From the NCBI RefSeq assembly GCF_000332135.1, contig NZ_KB235896.1, positions 4,967,356 through 5,031,355 on the forward strand: a stretch of 64,000 nucleotides of DNA. Direction: 5' to 3'. The notes under the pieces were generated by a model that worked only from the letters and a program-made list of their open reading frames with translations, was not told the DNA's origin and searched no databases. This document shows, in pieces, positions 8,996 to 17,098 of this stretch. Origin of the DNA: Anabaena sp. PCC 7108 (GTDB lineage Bacteria; Cyanobacteriota; Cyanobacteriia; Cyanobacteriales; Nostocaceae). Position 1 is the stretch's first letter, and every line of letters starts with the position of its first letter. A program made the position numbers and the translations under genes.

Positions 8996-10654
8996 CTAAT
9001 TACTAATTTCTGAATCACTATTAGACTCAGTAGGTGATGTAGTCGCAGGTTTTGGTGGTGTGGGTGCTTCTGCTGGTGCTGGTGAGTCAGAGGATTTTTG
9101 ACGACGACGGAGGATTTCTTCTAACCGTCTCTGGCTTTTTTGAACTCTTTCGGCTTTACCTTCATCAGCTTGATTGTTTGTATCAGATTTTACGGATTGT
9201 GGTGAACGACGACGGGGTGTAGATTCTTCTATTTGCTTAGGTTTTTCAGGTTCTACACGCTGACGAGGAGATGAGACTGGTTTACTCTCAGAAGGTGGAG
9301 ATTCTTGTCTACGTCTAGTTGTATTTTCGGGGGAAATATCGGTAATAATAGGAGTTATTTTCCGTTGATTGTGTTGAGGTGATTCTCTGAAAGTAGAAGT
9401 AGAAGCTTCTTTTTCAGGTTTTTTCTGGGCGGCTTCTCTTTGTTTTTCTATTTGACGTTCTTGAAGTTGGCGATGACGCTGTGATCCTTTAATAGCAAAA
9501 TTAACTGAGGCTCTTACCCCTTGTCTTCCTGCTTCTGTAGGTGTTAATTTCCACTCTTGTGCTGCTTGTTGAGCAGCTTGATCTAGTTCGCTATCACCAC
9601 TGGAACGGATTAACCGTACCCGCGTGACATTACCTTTCTTGTCAGTATCAATAGCAACTTCTGGATTTCCTTCTATACCACGTTGTCTGGCTCTGTTTGG
9701 ATACTTAATTTGACACTGTAGACAATCTGCGCGATTCAATTTAGAACTATTTTCTATAGGAGGTTTGGGTGCTGTAGCTACTGTTGTATCTTCTGTTTTT
9801 GGTTTATTTCCAACCCCGTTACCAATACCATTACCAGAACCGTTACCAATACCATTACCGGAACCGTTACCAACGCCATTACCGGAACCGTTACCAACAC
9901 CATTACCGGAACCGTTACCAACACCATTACCGGAACCGTTACCAACACCATTACCGGAACCGTTACCTAAACTATTTCTCAATCGATTACCTAGATTACC
10001 GAAAAGATTTCCACTTGTTGAAACTACATTCTGTGACGGTTGTGTGGAAGAAGTGGAGGTAGTTGAGATATTTTTATAACTAGAACTTGGTTGAATTTCT
10101 AACTTTGATGATTGGATATTTTGGGTTTTTGAGTCGTTTGTCACAGTCGCATCTAGTTGAGGTTGATTAGATGCTGGGGTGTTTGAGTTTTCATCTAACC
10201 TCTGTATTGGTTTAGTTTCTACCGGAGGTTGTGTTGTCGCAGGTTCAGGAATAGTTGGCGCTTGGGGTTGTTTGGCGATAAAGTTATTAGTGGTTTTCGG
10301 TTGATGCTGTTTAGCTACAGGTAAAAAAGCCGGAGTTATGCCGCTGATAGAAGTTGCTGCTGGGATCAAATTTTTCACGCCGTTACCACCACCACCTCCT
10401 CCACCAGAGTTGATATTGACTGGGGAGTTTTTATTCGCTTGTGGTTTGGCTATTTCATCGGGGATAGTTTCGAGAATTGTCACTTCAATTGGTTGATCTT
10501 TAACATTAGGTACTTTCAGTAAAAATTTGCTTATACATAAAGCTAGTACCCCCAGATGTAATGCTAATGAACCAATGAGACTGTAGAGGAGAACAGTCTT
10601 CAGAGCTTCAGTTTCTTTTTCTCTTTGTTCTATAGCGATGCTGGAAAAACCCAT
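8996..10654 (-). CDS. tonB: TonB family energy transducer with internal TonB domain and Gly-Asn repeats
   Basis: The 552-residue protein has one N-terminal membrane helix (about residues 27-47, [20 protein letters not shown]) and a proline/asparagine-rich periplasmic linker. It has a repeat block of unit GNGSGNGV (about residues 230-281) and the TonB C-terminal domain at about 310-388 ([32 protein letters not shown]). Unusually, a further 160 or so residues of charged, Arg/Pro/Ser-rich sequence follow. The role is to transmit proton-motive energy from ExbB/ExbD to outer-membrane receptors, here probably the receptor encoded next. A pair of cysteines (CLQC) precedes the domain. Confidence 0.9.
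   Translation of the reverse strand: MGFSSIAIEQREKETEALKTVLLYSLIGSLALHLGVLALCISKFLLKVPNVKDQPIEVTILETIPDEIAKPQANKNSPVNINSGGGGGGGNGVKNLIPAATSISGITPAFLPVAKQHQPKTTNNFIAKQPQAPTIPEPATTQPPVETKPIQRLDENSNTPASNQPQLDATVTNDSKTQNIQSSKLEIQPSSSYKNISTTSTSSTQPSQNVVSTSGNLFGNLGNRLRNSLGNGSGNGVGNGSGNGVGNGSGNGVGNGSGNGVGNGSGNGIGNGSGNGIGNGVGNKPKTEDTTVATAPKPPIENSSKLNRADCLQCQIKYPNRARQRGIEGNPEVAIDTDKKGNVTRVRLIRSSGDSELDQAAQQAAQEWKLTPTEAGRQGVRASVNFAIKGSQRHRQLQERQIEKQREAAQKKPEKEASTSTFRESPQHNQRKITPIITDISPENTTRRRQESPPSESKPVSSPRQRVEPEKPKQIEESTPRRRSPQSVKSDTNNQADEGKAERVQKSQRRLEEILRRRQKSSDSPAPAEAPTPPKPATTSPTESNSDSEISN
9822..9966. repeat. 24-bp tandem repeat inside tonB
   Basis: About six near-identical 24-bp units (plus-strand form ACCAACACCATTACCGGAACC plus GTT) encode GNGSGNGV or GNGSGNGI on the minus strand. 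The units differ only at a few third positions and a Val/Ile codon. The length is a multiple of three, so copy-number changes would keep frame. It is not a CRISPR array because there are no spacers. Confidence 0.95.
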
Positions 10655-10662
10655 ATTTTATT

Positions 10663-10681
10663 ACTAGTTATCATAATTATT
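10663..10681 (-). promoter_or_regulatory. Possible Fur-like site upstream of tonB
   Basis: On the minus strand, 8 bases before the tonB ATG, the 19-mer AATAATTATGATAACTAGT matches the classical Fur consensus at 12 of 19 positions. This is a weak match in AT-rich DNA. It is listed because iron control of a TonB/receptor unit would be expected. Confidence is low. Confidence 0.2.
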
Positions 10682-10914
10682 TACTTCATCAGGATACAAC
10701 AAAATTTGATTTTATTAATTAATAAAAATGTATTATTTTTTGCGGGGTTTTCCCAAAATAAATATTTTTTATTATTTCTAAATTATTAAAATTACTTATA
10801 TTAAATCTGCTGAAGTTCCCGATGACTTTCATCAGAAAATCCAGTTTTATTTGTGAACAAATTTGTTTCTTCCCCTAAAGGAAGCAATTTATTTTGCACG
10901 ACTACTTATGAGAG

Positions 10915-11142
10915 TTAAGCAATTTCCATGACTGATGAGATTTCTTGTTGAACAGTTTTCAGCAAATCTAAGATTTTTGTTTGGGCAAGTTTCTGTCCTT
11001 GCTTTCCAAAGTATGCTGATGCTTGTTGTAAATCAGCGATCGCTCTTTGGTAGTACCCTAAGTTATAGTTGGCTACTCCCCGATTAACGTAAGCTAGTGC
11101 ATTACGGGGGTTCAGCCTGATAAATTGGGAAAAGTCATACAT
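10915..11142 (-). CDS. TPR-repeat protein, short (probable remnant of a larger TPR protein)
   Basis: The 75-residue product (ATG 11142) contains one complete TPR unit (PRNALAYVNRGVANYNLGYYQRAIADLQQA) followed by the capping helix typical of the C-terminal end of Nostoc TPR proteins (GQKLAQTKILDLLKTV). It starts abruptly at the end of a preceding repeat (FSQFIRLNP). An in-frame stop is present a little upstream and no ribosome-binding site is evident. It looks like the 3' end of a decayed multi-TPR gene, although a short functional protein is possible. Confidence 0.45.
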   Translation of the reverse strand: MYDFSQFIRLNPRNALAYVNRGVANYNLGYYQRAIADLQQASAYFGKQGQKLAQTKILDLLKTVQQEISSVMEIA

Positions 11143-11294
11143 TGCACCCAAGATATCACCACTACGCTCACAAACTCATAATGTGCATCTTCCTATTTAT
11201 AGCTACCAAATTTTACCCATCTTCAAAACACAGTCAGGTAAGGTTCATAAACACTATCAGGGTTTTCTAAACATTAGTCTGTATATAAAAAAAT

Positions 11295-11321
11295 GGTGGG
11301 TTACGCTATTGTTAACCCACC
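11295..11321 (-). terminator. Rho-independent terminator of the peroxiredoxin gene
   Basis: Read on the minus strand, GGTGGGTTA pairs with TAACCCACC across a 9-base loop and is followed by ATTTTTTTATA. It lies 23 bases past the peroxiredoxin stop. The stem belongs to the GTGGGTTA/GTGCGTTA palindrome family found elsewhere in this window. Confidence 0.8.
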
Positions 11322-11343
11322 CTACGAAGAATGTTAGTGAAAC

Positions 11344-11982
11344 TTACTTGTTAGGTTGAGGAGTCATTCGCAAATATGGTTTGATTTCTTCATAACCTTT
11401 AGGGAATTTCTGTTTGAGAACTTCAGGATCTTTTAGAGATGGAACAATTACGACATCGTCTCCATCTTTCCAGTCAGCAGGGGTAGCTACACTGTAATTA
11501 TCAGTTAATTGCAGTGAATCAATTACTCGCAATATTTCATCAAAATTGCGTCCGGTACTGGGGGGGTAGGTAAAAGAAAGACGCAGTTTCTTGCTAGGAT
11601 CAATAACGAAAACTGACCGTACTGTCACAGTAGCAGCTGCGTTGGGGTGAATCATATCATAAAGGTCAGAAACCTTTTTGTCTGCATCTGCGAGAATTGG
11701 ATAATTGAGGGTGGTGCTTTGAGTTTCTTCAATATCTGCCACCCAGCCATTATGAGAGTTTACATCATCAACGCTGAGTGCGATCGCTTTTACGTTGCGT
11801 TTCTCAAATTCTGGTTTCAGTTTAGCTACTGTACCTAATTCAGTGGTACAAACTGGTGTAAAGTCAGCAGGGTGAGAAAACAGCACTACCCAGCTATCAT
11901 CTGCCCATGTATAAAAATCTATTTCCCCATGTGTTGAGGCTTGAGTAAAGTTGGGTACTGTATCACCAAGACGGAGAGTCAT
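11344..11982 (-). CDS. 1-Cys peroxiredoxin (Prx6 family)
   Basis: The 212-residue protein has the peroxidatic Cys45 in HPADFTPVCTTELG, an Arg in the active site region (SVFVIDPSKKLRLSFTYPPSTGRN) and the long C-terminal Prx6 dimerisation domain (VIVPSLKDPEVLKQKFPKGYEEIKPYLR). No resolving cysteine is seen, consistent with the 1-Cys mechanism. It reduces hydrogen peroxide and alkyl hydroperoxides in the cytosol. It is a single gene with its own terminator. Length and motifs match cyanobacterial homologues closely. Confidence 0.95.
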   Translation of the reverse strand: MTLRLGDTVPNFTQASTHGEIDFYTWADDSWVVLFSHPADFTPVCTTELGTVAKLKPEFEKRNVKAIALSVDDVNSHNGWVADIEETQSTTLNYPILADADKKVSDLYDMIHPNAAATVTVRSVFVIDPSKKLRLSFTYPPSTGRNFDEILRVIDSLQLTDNYSVATPADWKDGDDVVIVPSLKDPEVLKQKFPKGYEEIKPYLRMTPQPNK

Positions 11983-12092
11983 GCAAGATTCCCTGTAGTT
12001 TAGAAAAACATATATATTCTACTTTGAAATAATGCCATAAAATACCGATTATCCCATCGGACTGTCGAGGTTTGCAACAAAATGTTAAGAAA

Positions 12093-13271
12093 TCAACTTT
12101 TTTGATTTGCCATAATTTGTTGATAAGCTTGAATCATTTGCTGTGCGATCGCATCCCAGCTAAAATTCTCTAAGGCATATTTTTGGGCATTTACCCCCCG
12201 TCGCTGACATTCTTGGGGATTTAACAAGGCTGCTTTTAATAACTCCACCAGTGATTCTACATCAGTTTTCCCCACCCAACCAGACTCACTATCGACCACC
12301 TGCTGATATATATGTACTTGGTCAGAAATTACCACCGGTGTTCCTGCTACCATTGCTTCAGCTACCGCAATTCCAAAATTTTCATAGTAAGAAGGTAAAA
12401 CAAATAAATCCGCAGCTTTTAATAACTTAGTTTTGACTTTTCCAGTGACAAAGCCTGTAATTGTCGTGTGTAAATTTAATGGGGAATTTTCGATTTGCGA
12501 TTGAATTTTAGCCTCATAATTTGGATCTTGGGGATTTGTTCCCGCTAAAACAAAGTGAAATTGCAAACCATCATTTAATAATTTTTCTAAAGCTGGAAGT
12601 AATAAATCTAAACCCTTTTTAGGATCAATGCGGGACATAAATAAAACTACAGGTTTATCACTAGGAATACCCAGCTTACTCCAACCCTCATCAGGATTTA
12701 TTTGCGGTGGGATAACACCCAAAGGAATCACTAAATCTTGGGTTTTTACGCCAAATCTTGCTGATATTTTGGCTTCTTGTTCGCTAGTAAAATGAACTGC
12801 TGCTGCACCCGCTAAATTACGACGTTCTATCAATTCAACATAAAGCTGTTTTAATAGTTTCTTTTTACGTAAATCAGATGGATCTAGAGTTCCTAAAGGA
12901 CGTAAAATATAAGGTAATTTTTGTTGACGACAAATTACTGCTGACGCACTACTAACAGGAGAAAATAAAGCATGAATATGGGCAATATCAAACTCGTTAG
13001 CGTGACTTATTAACCATTTTAATAAATCCAGAGAAAACTTATATCTGCGAAAAGGCGCACAACGAAAGTAAATAATTTCATAACCATCTTGCTTTATAGG
13101 GCGATTTAAAGGCACATCAAGAGGTTTTTGACCAGAATCGCCATTACTATCTGTGGTAATAATTGTAACTTCTTCACCTGATGCAGCCAACGCTGGGGCT
13201 AACCCTAATACCATTTGACTAGGACCGCCATAAATTAAAGAAATCGAGGGAATAATATGTAATATTTTCAT
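12093..13271 (-). CDS. hpsP: GT4 family glycosyltransferase, probable HpsP
   Basis: The 392-residue GT-B fold enzyme has the N-terminal acceptor loop IYGGPSQMVLGLAPAL and HIHALFSP. In the donor-binding domain (about 200-385) it has VLFMSRIDPKKGLDLLLPAL and the GT4 EX7E motif ENFGIAVAEAM. It transfers an activated sugar onto a growing glycan at the cytoplasmic face of the membrane. It is last in the minus-strand cluster after hpsL, an acyltransferase, hpsN and hpsO. The symbol rests on cluster order and my memory of the hormogonium polysaccharide locus; the enzyme class is much more certain than the name. Confidence 0.85.
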   Translation of the reverse strand: MKILHIIPSISLIYGGPSQMVLGLAPALAASGEEVTIITTDSNGDSGQKPLDVPLNRPIKQDGYEIIYFRCAPFRRYKFSLDLLKWLISHANEFDIAHIHALFSPVSSASAVICRQQKLPYILRPLGTLDPSDLRKKKLLKQLYVELIERRNLAGAAAVHFTSEQEAKISARFGVKTQDLVIPLGVIPPQINPDEGWSKLGIPSDKPVVLFMSRIDPKKGLDLLLPALEKLLNDGLQFHFVLAGTNPQDPNYEAKIQSQIENSPLNLHTTITGFVTGKVKTKLLKAADLFVLPSYYENFGIAVAEAMVAGTPVVISDQVHIYQQVVDSESGWVGKTDVESLVELLKAALLNPQECQRRGVNAQKYALENFSWDAIAQQMIQAYQQIMANQKS

Positions 13272-13322
13272 TATTTAGTATTTTTTTTTATTGAGCTACT
13301 TATCGTCATCATTCTGAATCTT

Positions 13323-13350
13323 GTAGGGGCGTATTGCAATACGCCCCTAC
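13323..13350. repeat. Perfect 28-bp palindrome between hpsO and hpsP
   Basis: GTAGGGGCGTATTG is directly followed by its exact reverse complement, giving a loopless 28-bp palindrome that begins right after the hpsO stop codon. It has no T-run on the transcribed strand, so it is more likely a repeat or mRNA-processing/attenuation element than a classical terminator. A related palindrome is at 24361-24381. Confidence 0.9.
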
Positions 13351-14516
13351 TACATGAATTCTTGATAAAACTCAAACTGTTGTTGTGCTAAAGCCTTATT
13401 TGTATATTGGAACATAGCTTTTTGATAACCCAATTCACCCAAATTTTCAGCTAAATCAGGTTTTTCCATCAATTGCGACAAGCAATTAGCTAAAGCTTGA
13501 GAATCACCTTCAGGAAAGATTAAACCAGCATCACCGATTACAAAAGGAATTTCCCCAGAATCAGAACCAATTACAGGAACTTTGCAAGCCATAGCTTCAA
13601 TTAAAACATGGCCAAATTGTTCCTTCCAACCTACAGCAGTGAGGGTTTTAAACTTATAAGTAGTTTCAGAAGGCAAAATTAAAGTACTCATTAAATTGAT
13701 ATATTTAGCGACTTCATCATGGGGAACACTTTCAACCATAATTAGTCTATCTTGAATATTATTTTCTGCTGAGATTTTAATTAATTCATCTTTTAACTCT
13801 CCTCGTCCTAAGAGTAATAATTTCCAAGGCTTATTTTTTAAAGTTATCAATGATTGCAAGAGAGTTAATAAACCTTTTTCTGGTACAAATCTGCCGACAA
13901 AACCAACAACAAAATCTCCTTGATTGATACCTAATTTAGCGGCTAATTCTGGCTGAGATTGAGGAGTAAAAAGAGTTTCATCTACACCTAATTGTGGCAT
14001 AACTTTAATTGCGCCATTATATCCTCGTTGACGCAAAACTTCCGCACCATCTTGATTACCAGAAATAATACCGTGACTGTTGTTAAGGTTAAATTTTTCT
14101 AATAAAGCAACAGGTAACTTTAATTCATAAGGTAAATTCCACCAAGTAAAAAATACATTTTTGGCGTTAAGTCCTAATAGCTGATTTAAGACAATCATTT
14201 GTGTATAAGCCAAACCCCTAGAACCTTGTTCTACATGAATAATTTGGGGGCGAAAATTTCGTAACAAAGTGATTAAATCAGCACCAAAAGTCAGAAGTCC
14301 TTGATGATTTTGACTAAAATTAGATATAGGTACTATTTTAAATGCACCTTCATCACGATATTCAGATTCAATAATTTTGTTTTGTACTCCACCTGGTTTC
14401 CAGCGTTTAGGAACCACAACTGTAACTTCAATTCCCGGTTGTAGTCGTGATAAAGCCCGTAACTTCTCACAATTCAAATCTACAATATAGGTATGACTAG
14501 CAACTAAGATTCTCAT
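13350..14516 (-). CDS. hpsO: GT4 family glycosyltransferase, probable HpsO
   Basis: The 388-residue enzyme begins MRILVASHTYIVDLNCEKLR and has a GT-B fold with donor-domain motifs VVGFVGRFVPEKGLLTLLQSL and GHVLIEAMACKVPVIGSDSGEIP, which includes the conserved E...E pair. It probably adds a hexose to an exopolysaccharide repeat unit. It lies 179 bases after hpsN; that gap holds cyanobacterial short repeats (CTTCGCGTTCTTCGCGTC). A perfect palindrome separates it from hpsP. The hps name is inferred from gene order with hpsL and hpsN. Confidence 0.85.
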   Translation of the reverse strand: MRILVASHTYIVDLNCEKLRALSRLQPGIEVTVVVPKRWKPGGVQNKIIESEYRDEGAFKIVPISNFSQNHQGLLTFGADLITLLRNFRPQIIHVEQGSRGLAYTQMIVLNQLLGLNAKNVFFTWWNLPYELKLPVALLEKFNLNNSHGIISGNQDGAEVLRQRGYNGAIKVMPQLGVDETLFTPQSQPELAAKLGINQGDFVVGFVGRFVPEKGLLTLLQSLITLKNKPWKLLLLGRGELKDELIKISAENNIQDRLIMVESVPHDEVAKYINLMSTLILPSETTYKFKTLTAVGWKEQFGHVLIEAMACKVPVIGSDSGEIPFVIGDAGLIFPEGDSQALANCLSQLMEKPDLAENLGELGYQKAMFQYTNKALAQQQFEFYQEFM

Positions 14517-14695
14517 GATAAATAAATTTTGAATATAATGTACAATGTTGAACGAAACAGAACCCTACTTTCTTCCTTCTTCCTTCTTTCTTCGCGTTCT
14601 TCGCGTCTATCCCTACGGGACACTGCGTGAACGCGGTTCATTTAATCCATATTCTTCTGGTAAGAAAAATCCCCAACCCATGATGATCAAGTAAT

Positions 14696-15676
14696 TTAAA
14701 CTTCTTGATCTAAACGACTGTAAATTTGCCCATCATTCCAGATTGATTGAATCACACTACCCACAGCTTTAAGAAAACCTAAACAATAGAAAACCCCACG
14801 AGTTAGAACTTTAATTGGAGAACCACTTTTATAACAAGGTGGATTCCCCAGAACGTGACAATCAAATAAACGTCCATAGAGACGTAAAGCCTGGGTAAAA
14901 GTGAGATTTTTCAACCCCAGTAAAAAATGATTGTGATAGAAAGTGATTTGATAATTTAGCGATCGCATACTAATATCATGACAGCCTCCCGTCTCTTCCC
15001 CTAAATGTACCAAGTGTGCCTCAGGGTCATACCAAATTTTATACCCAGTTTTTCTGATCCGCAAACAGAAATCTGATTCTTCCCGCACGGCGCTACCGCG
15101 AAACCGCTCATCAAACTTCAGCCCATACTTAGTAAAAATTTCGCTGCGAAAAGACATATTACAACCCCGCGCTGTCAGTACCTGTTGGGGTTTGGTAGTA
15201 TGAACCAAATCAATGTGATACCAAGCAATTCCAGGGTCCATTGCTTCTGGGGGTAAATATTCAATTTCCAATTCTCCCCCAGAGTCACCTAATTTCATTC
15301 TGTCAAATACCCGACCAGCAACAGCACCTATTTCTGGATTTTGCAAATAATTTTTGACATGAGCGGTTAAAAATCCAGGATTTAACTCTACATCATCATC
15401 AATAAATAAGATGATTTCACCCTGTGATCTTCTCACTGCATAATTTCGCGCTCCTGGTAAACTCGCCCAATCCAAACGCAATAATTTAATTTTACCTGCT
15501 GCTGACATTTCCTCCAAAAAAGCTTGGGTTTCTGGTTCGTGAGTTTGGGTTTGGTCTACGACTAAAACTTCAAAATGTGGATAATCTTGTTTTAAAACAT
15601 CGATAATGCTATCATGGAGCAATTTTTCTCTTCTGTATGTAGGTATAACTACGGAAATTAAAGGATAATTATTCAT
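14696..15676 (-). CDS. hpsN: GT2 family glycosyltransferase, probable HpsN
   Basis: The 326-residue GT-A enzyme has SVVIPTYRREKLLHDSI at the nucleotide-binding start, LDWASLPGARNYAV, and the metal-binding IDDDVELNPGF (about residue 93). The acceptor-side acidic motif is AVREESDFCLRIRK. A basic hydrophobic C-terminal region may touch the membrane. It probably builds part of an exopolysaccharide. It is placed third in a minus-strand cluster with two GT4 enzymes and an O-antigen-ligase-like protein, an order that fits the hormogonium polysaccharide genes L, N, O, P. Confidence 0.87.
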   Translation of the reverse strand: MNNYPLISVVIPTYRREKLLHDSIIDVLKQDYPHFEVLVVDQTQTHEPETQAFLEEMSAAGKIKLLRLDWASLPGARNYAVRRSQGEIILFIDDDVELNPGFLTAHVKNYLQNPEIGAVAGRVFDRMKLGDSGGELEIEYLPPEAMDPGIAWYHIDLVHTTKPQQVLTARGCNMSFRSEIFTKYGLKFDERFRGSAVREESDFCLRIRKTGYKIWYDPEAHLVHLGEETGGCHDISMRSLNYQITFYHNHFLLGLKNLTFTQALRLYGRLFDCHVLGNPPCYKSGSPIKVLTRGVFYCLGFLKAVGSVIQSIWNDGQIYSRLDQEV

Positions 15677-15882
15677 AACTTTGATGATTGAAATTGTATT
15701 AATTAAACTTGTTTGATTTCAGTATAACCCTTTTTAGCATTTTTATTGCCGACATTAAAGTTTTTGGAAAAACTTAGTTTTAAGTAGTTGGACAAAATTA
15801 AATTCACTCGTTGAGAGAGGGAACAGGGAACTCTTAACAGGGAACAGAAAAATCAGTTGTGTAATTAATTCTGTCCCATTAC

Positions 15883-16998
15883 TTATTTGTAAACACTCGC
15901 TAGTTTTTCTATAACAATTTTTTCTAATTTAGTAAATATCAAAACATATATTGTTAACAACCCAAGAGCGATGAATAAAGAAACAAATATTGTTAAATAA
16001 CTATTTAGATGTATGATTTTTTGTAATTTAGGTAGAAGTACAAAGTATAACGGTTGATGAATAAGATAAATTTGGTAAGAATAAATTCCTAAAATTGAAA
16101 GAGAACTGAGAATCCATTGAAAGCTAACTATTTTTTCTAATTTCAATAATATTGCTTTTATCCCTAAAAAGAAGAAAGGAGTAAATAGCATATCGAAACC
16201 TAACATATAGATAATATTAATGTGACGAAGTAAGAAAAACCCATATAAAATCAACCCCAAGCTAAAAACAATAGTGGCTATCAAAAAATCTATTTTTCTA
16301 AAGCCATGATGTTCAGCATAAATATATCCCCAATACAAACCTAGAAAGAACTGAAATATATAGCTACCCAGAAAGTTATTTTGCAAGAAAAACAAGTAAG
16401 TAGGTATATTATTTTCTGACAAGAAGTAGAAAGCAACGATTTTAGTAAGAGTAGCGACAATAATGCCAAGCCATAAAATTTCTTGGCGGTGGTTCTTGCA
16501 AATAATAAATATTAAAGGGGTGATTAGATAAGCTTGGATAATTACAGTGAAAAACCAAAAGCCTGGATTAATTGCCTGTGTATGAACACCTGCTAAACCT
16601 AGAACTGATAAGATAAAGTTTGGCGTTGAGGTGATTTTAAATCTACCGAAAAAATAATAAAGTAAACAAGTTGATGTCACAGCTAACCAATAAGAAGGAT
16701 AAAGTCTTATTAATCTACTTACCAACCATGATTTCCATTTGACGCTGAGTTCATCACTCCCGGCTTTAATTGACCGAGATACTAAAGCATAACTGGTATT
16801 GAAACCCGCCATTAAAAAAAATATATCGACGGCAGCATATCCTACTCTAGCTGCATTTCTATCTAAAATAGTAATTATTTGATTACGTTCTGGATAATTT
16901 TGAAAAAAGTGAAATAAAATAATTCCTAATATTGCTAATCCTTTTGTCCTATCAATCCAATGAAATCTATTTTTTTGTGTTTGATTTTGAGTAGTCAT
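15883..16998 (-). CDS. Acyltransferase family 3 membrane protein (OafA/YrhL-like)
   Basis: The 371-residue protein starts with the signature FHWIDRTKGLAILGIILFHFFQN and has about ten membrane helices. The catalytic His in ILFHFF and the Arg-containing motif RLIRLYPSYW are typical of acyltransferase-3 proteins, which O-acetylate sugars or lipids on extracytoplasmic polysaccharides. The sequence is AT-rich compared with neighbours. It sits between the hpsL-like and hpsN-like genes in the same direction, so it probably decorates the same polysaccharide. A second family member lies at 38.3-39.5 kb. Confidence 0.88.
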   Translation of the reverse strand: MTTQNQTQKNRFHWIDRTKGLAILGIILFHFFQNYPERNQIITILDRNAARVGYAAVDIFFLMAGFNTSYALVSRSIKAGSDELSVKWKSWLVSRLIRLYPSYWLAVTSTCLLYYFFGRFKITSTPNFILSVLGLAGVHTQAINPGFWFFTVIIQAYLITPLIFIICKNHRQEILWLGIIVATLTKIVAFYFLSENNIPTYLFFLQNNFLGSYIFQFFLGLYWGYIYAEHHGFRKIDFLIATIVFSLGLILYGFFLLRHINIIYMLGFDMLFTPFFFLGIKAILLKLEKIVSFQWILSSLSILGIYSYQIYLIHQPLYFVLLPKLQKIIHLNSYLTIFVSLFIALGLLTIYVLIFTKLEKIVIEKLASVYK

Positions 16999-17098
16999 AT
17001 CATATAGATAGTTGATTTTTGAATTTATTTTTCAGCTAGTAGATAACGAAATCAATCAACCATTGAAAATCTCTAAAAAGCTTGTGTTGTCAACTTTA

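Noticed and set aside
9822-9966. Possible CRISPR array
   Set aside because: Units of 24 bp follow each other without spacers and are in frame with tonB.
9765-10079. Plus-strand ORFs through the tonB repeat, encoding PLPEPLPTP or YRNRYQHH repeats
   Set aside because: They arise because a 24-bp repeat stays open in several frames. The minus strand encodes a complete TonB protein with membrane helix and TonB domain.
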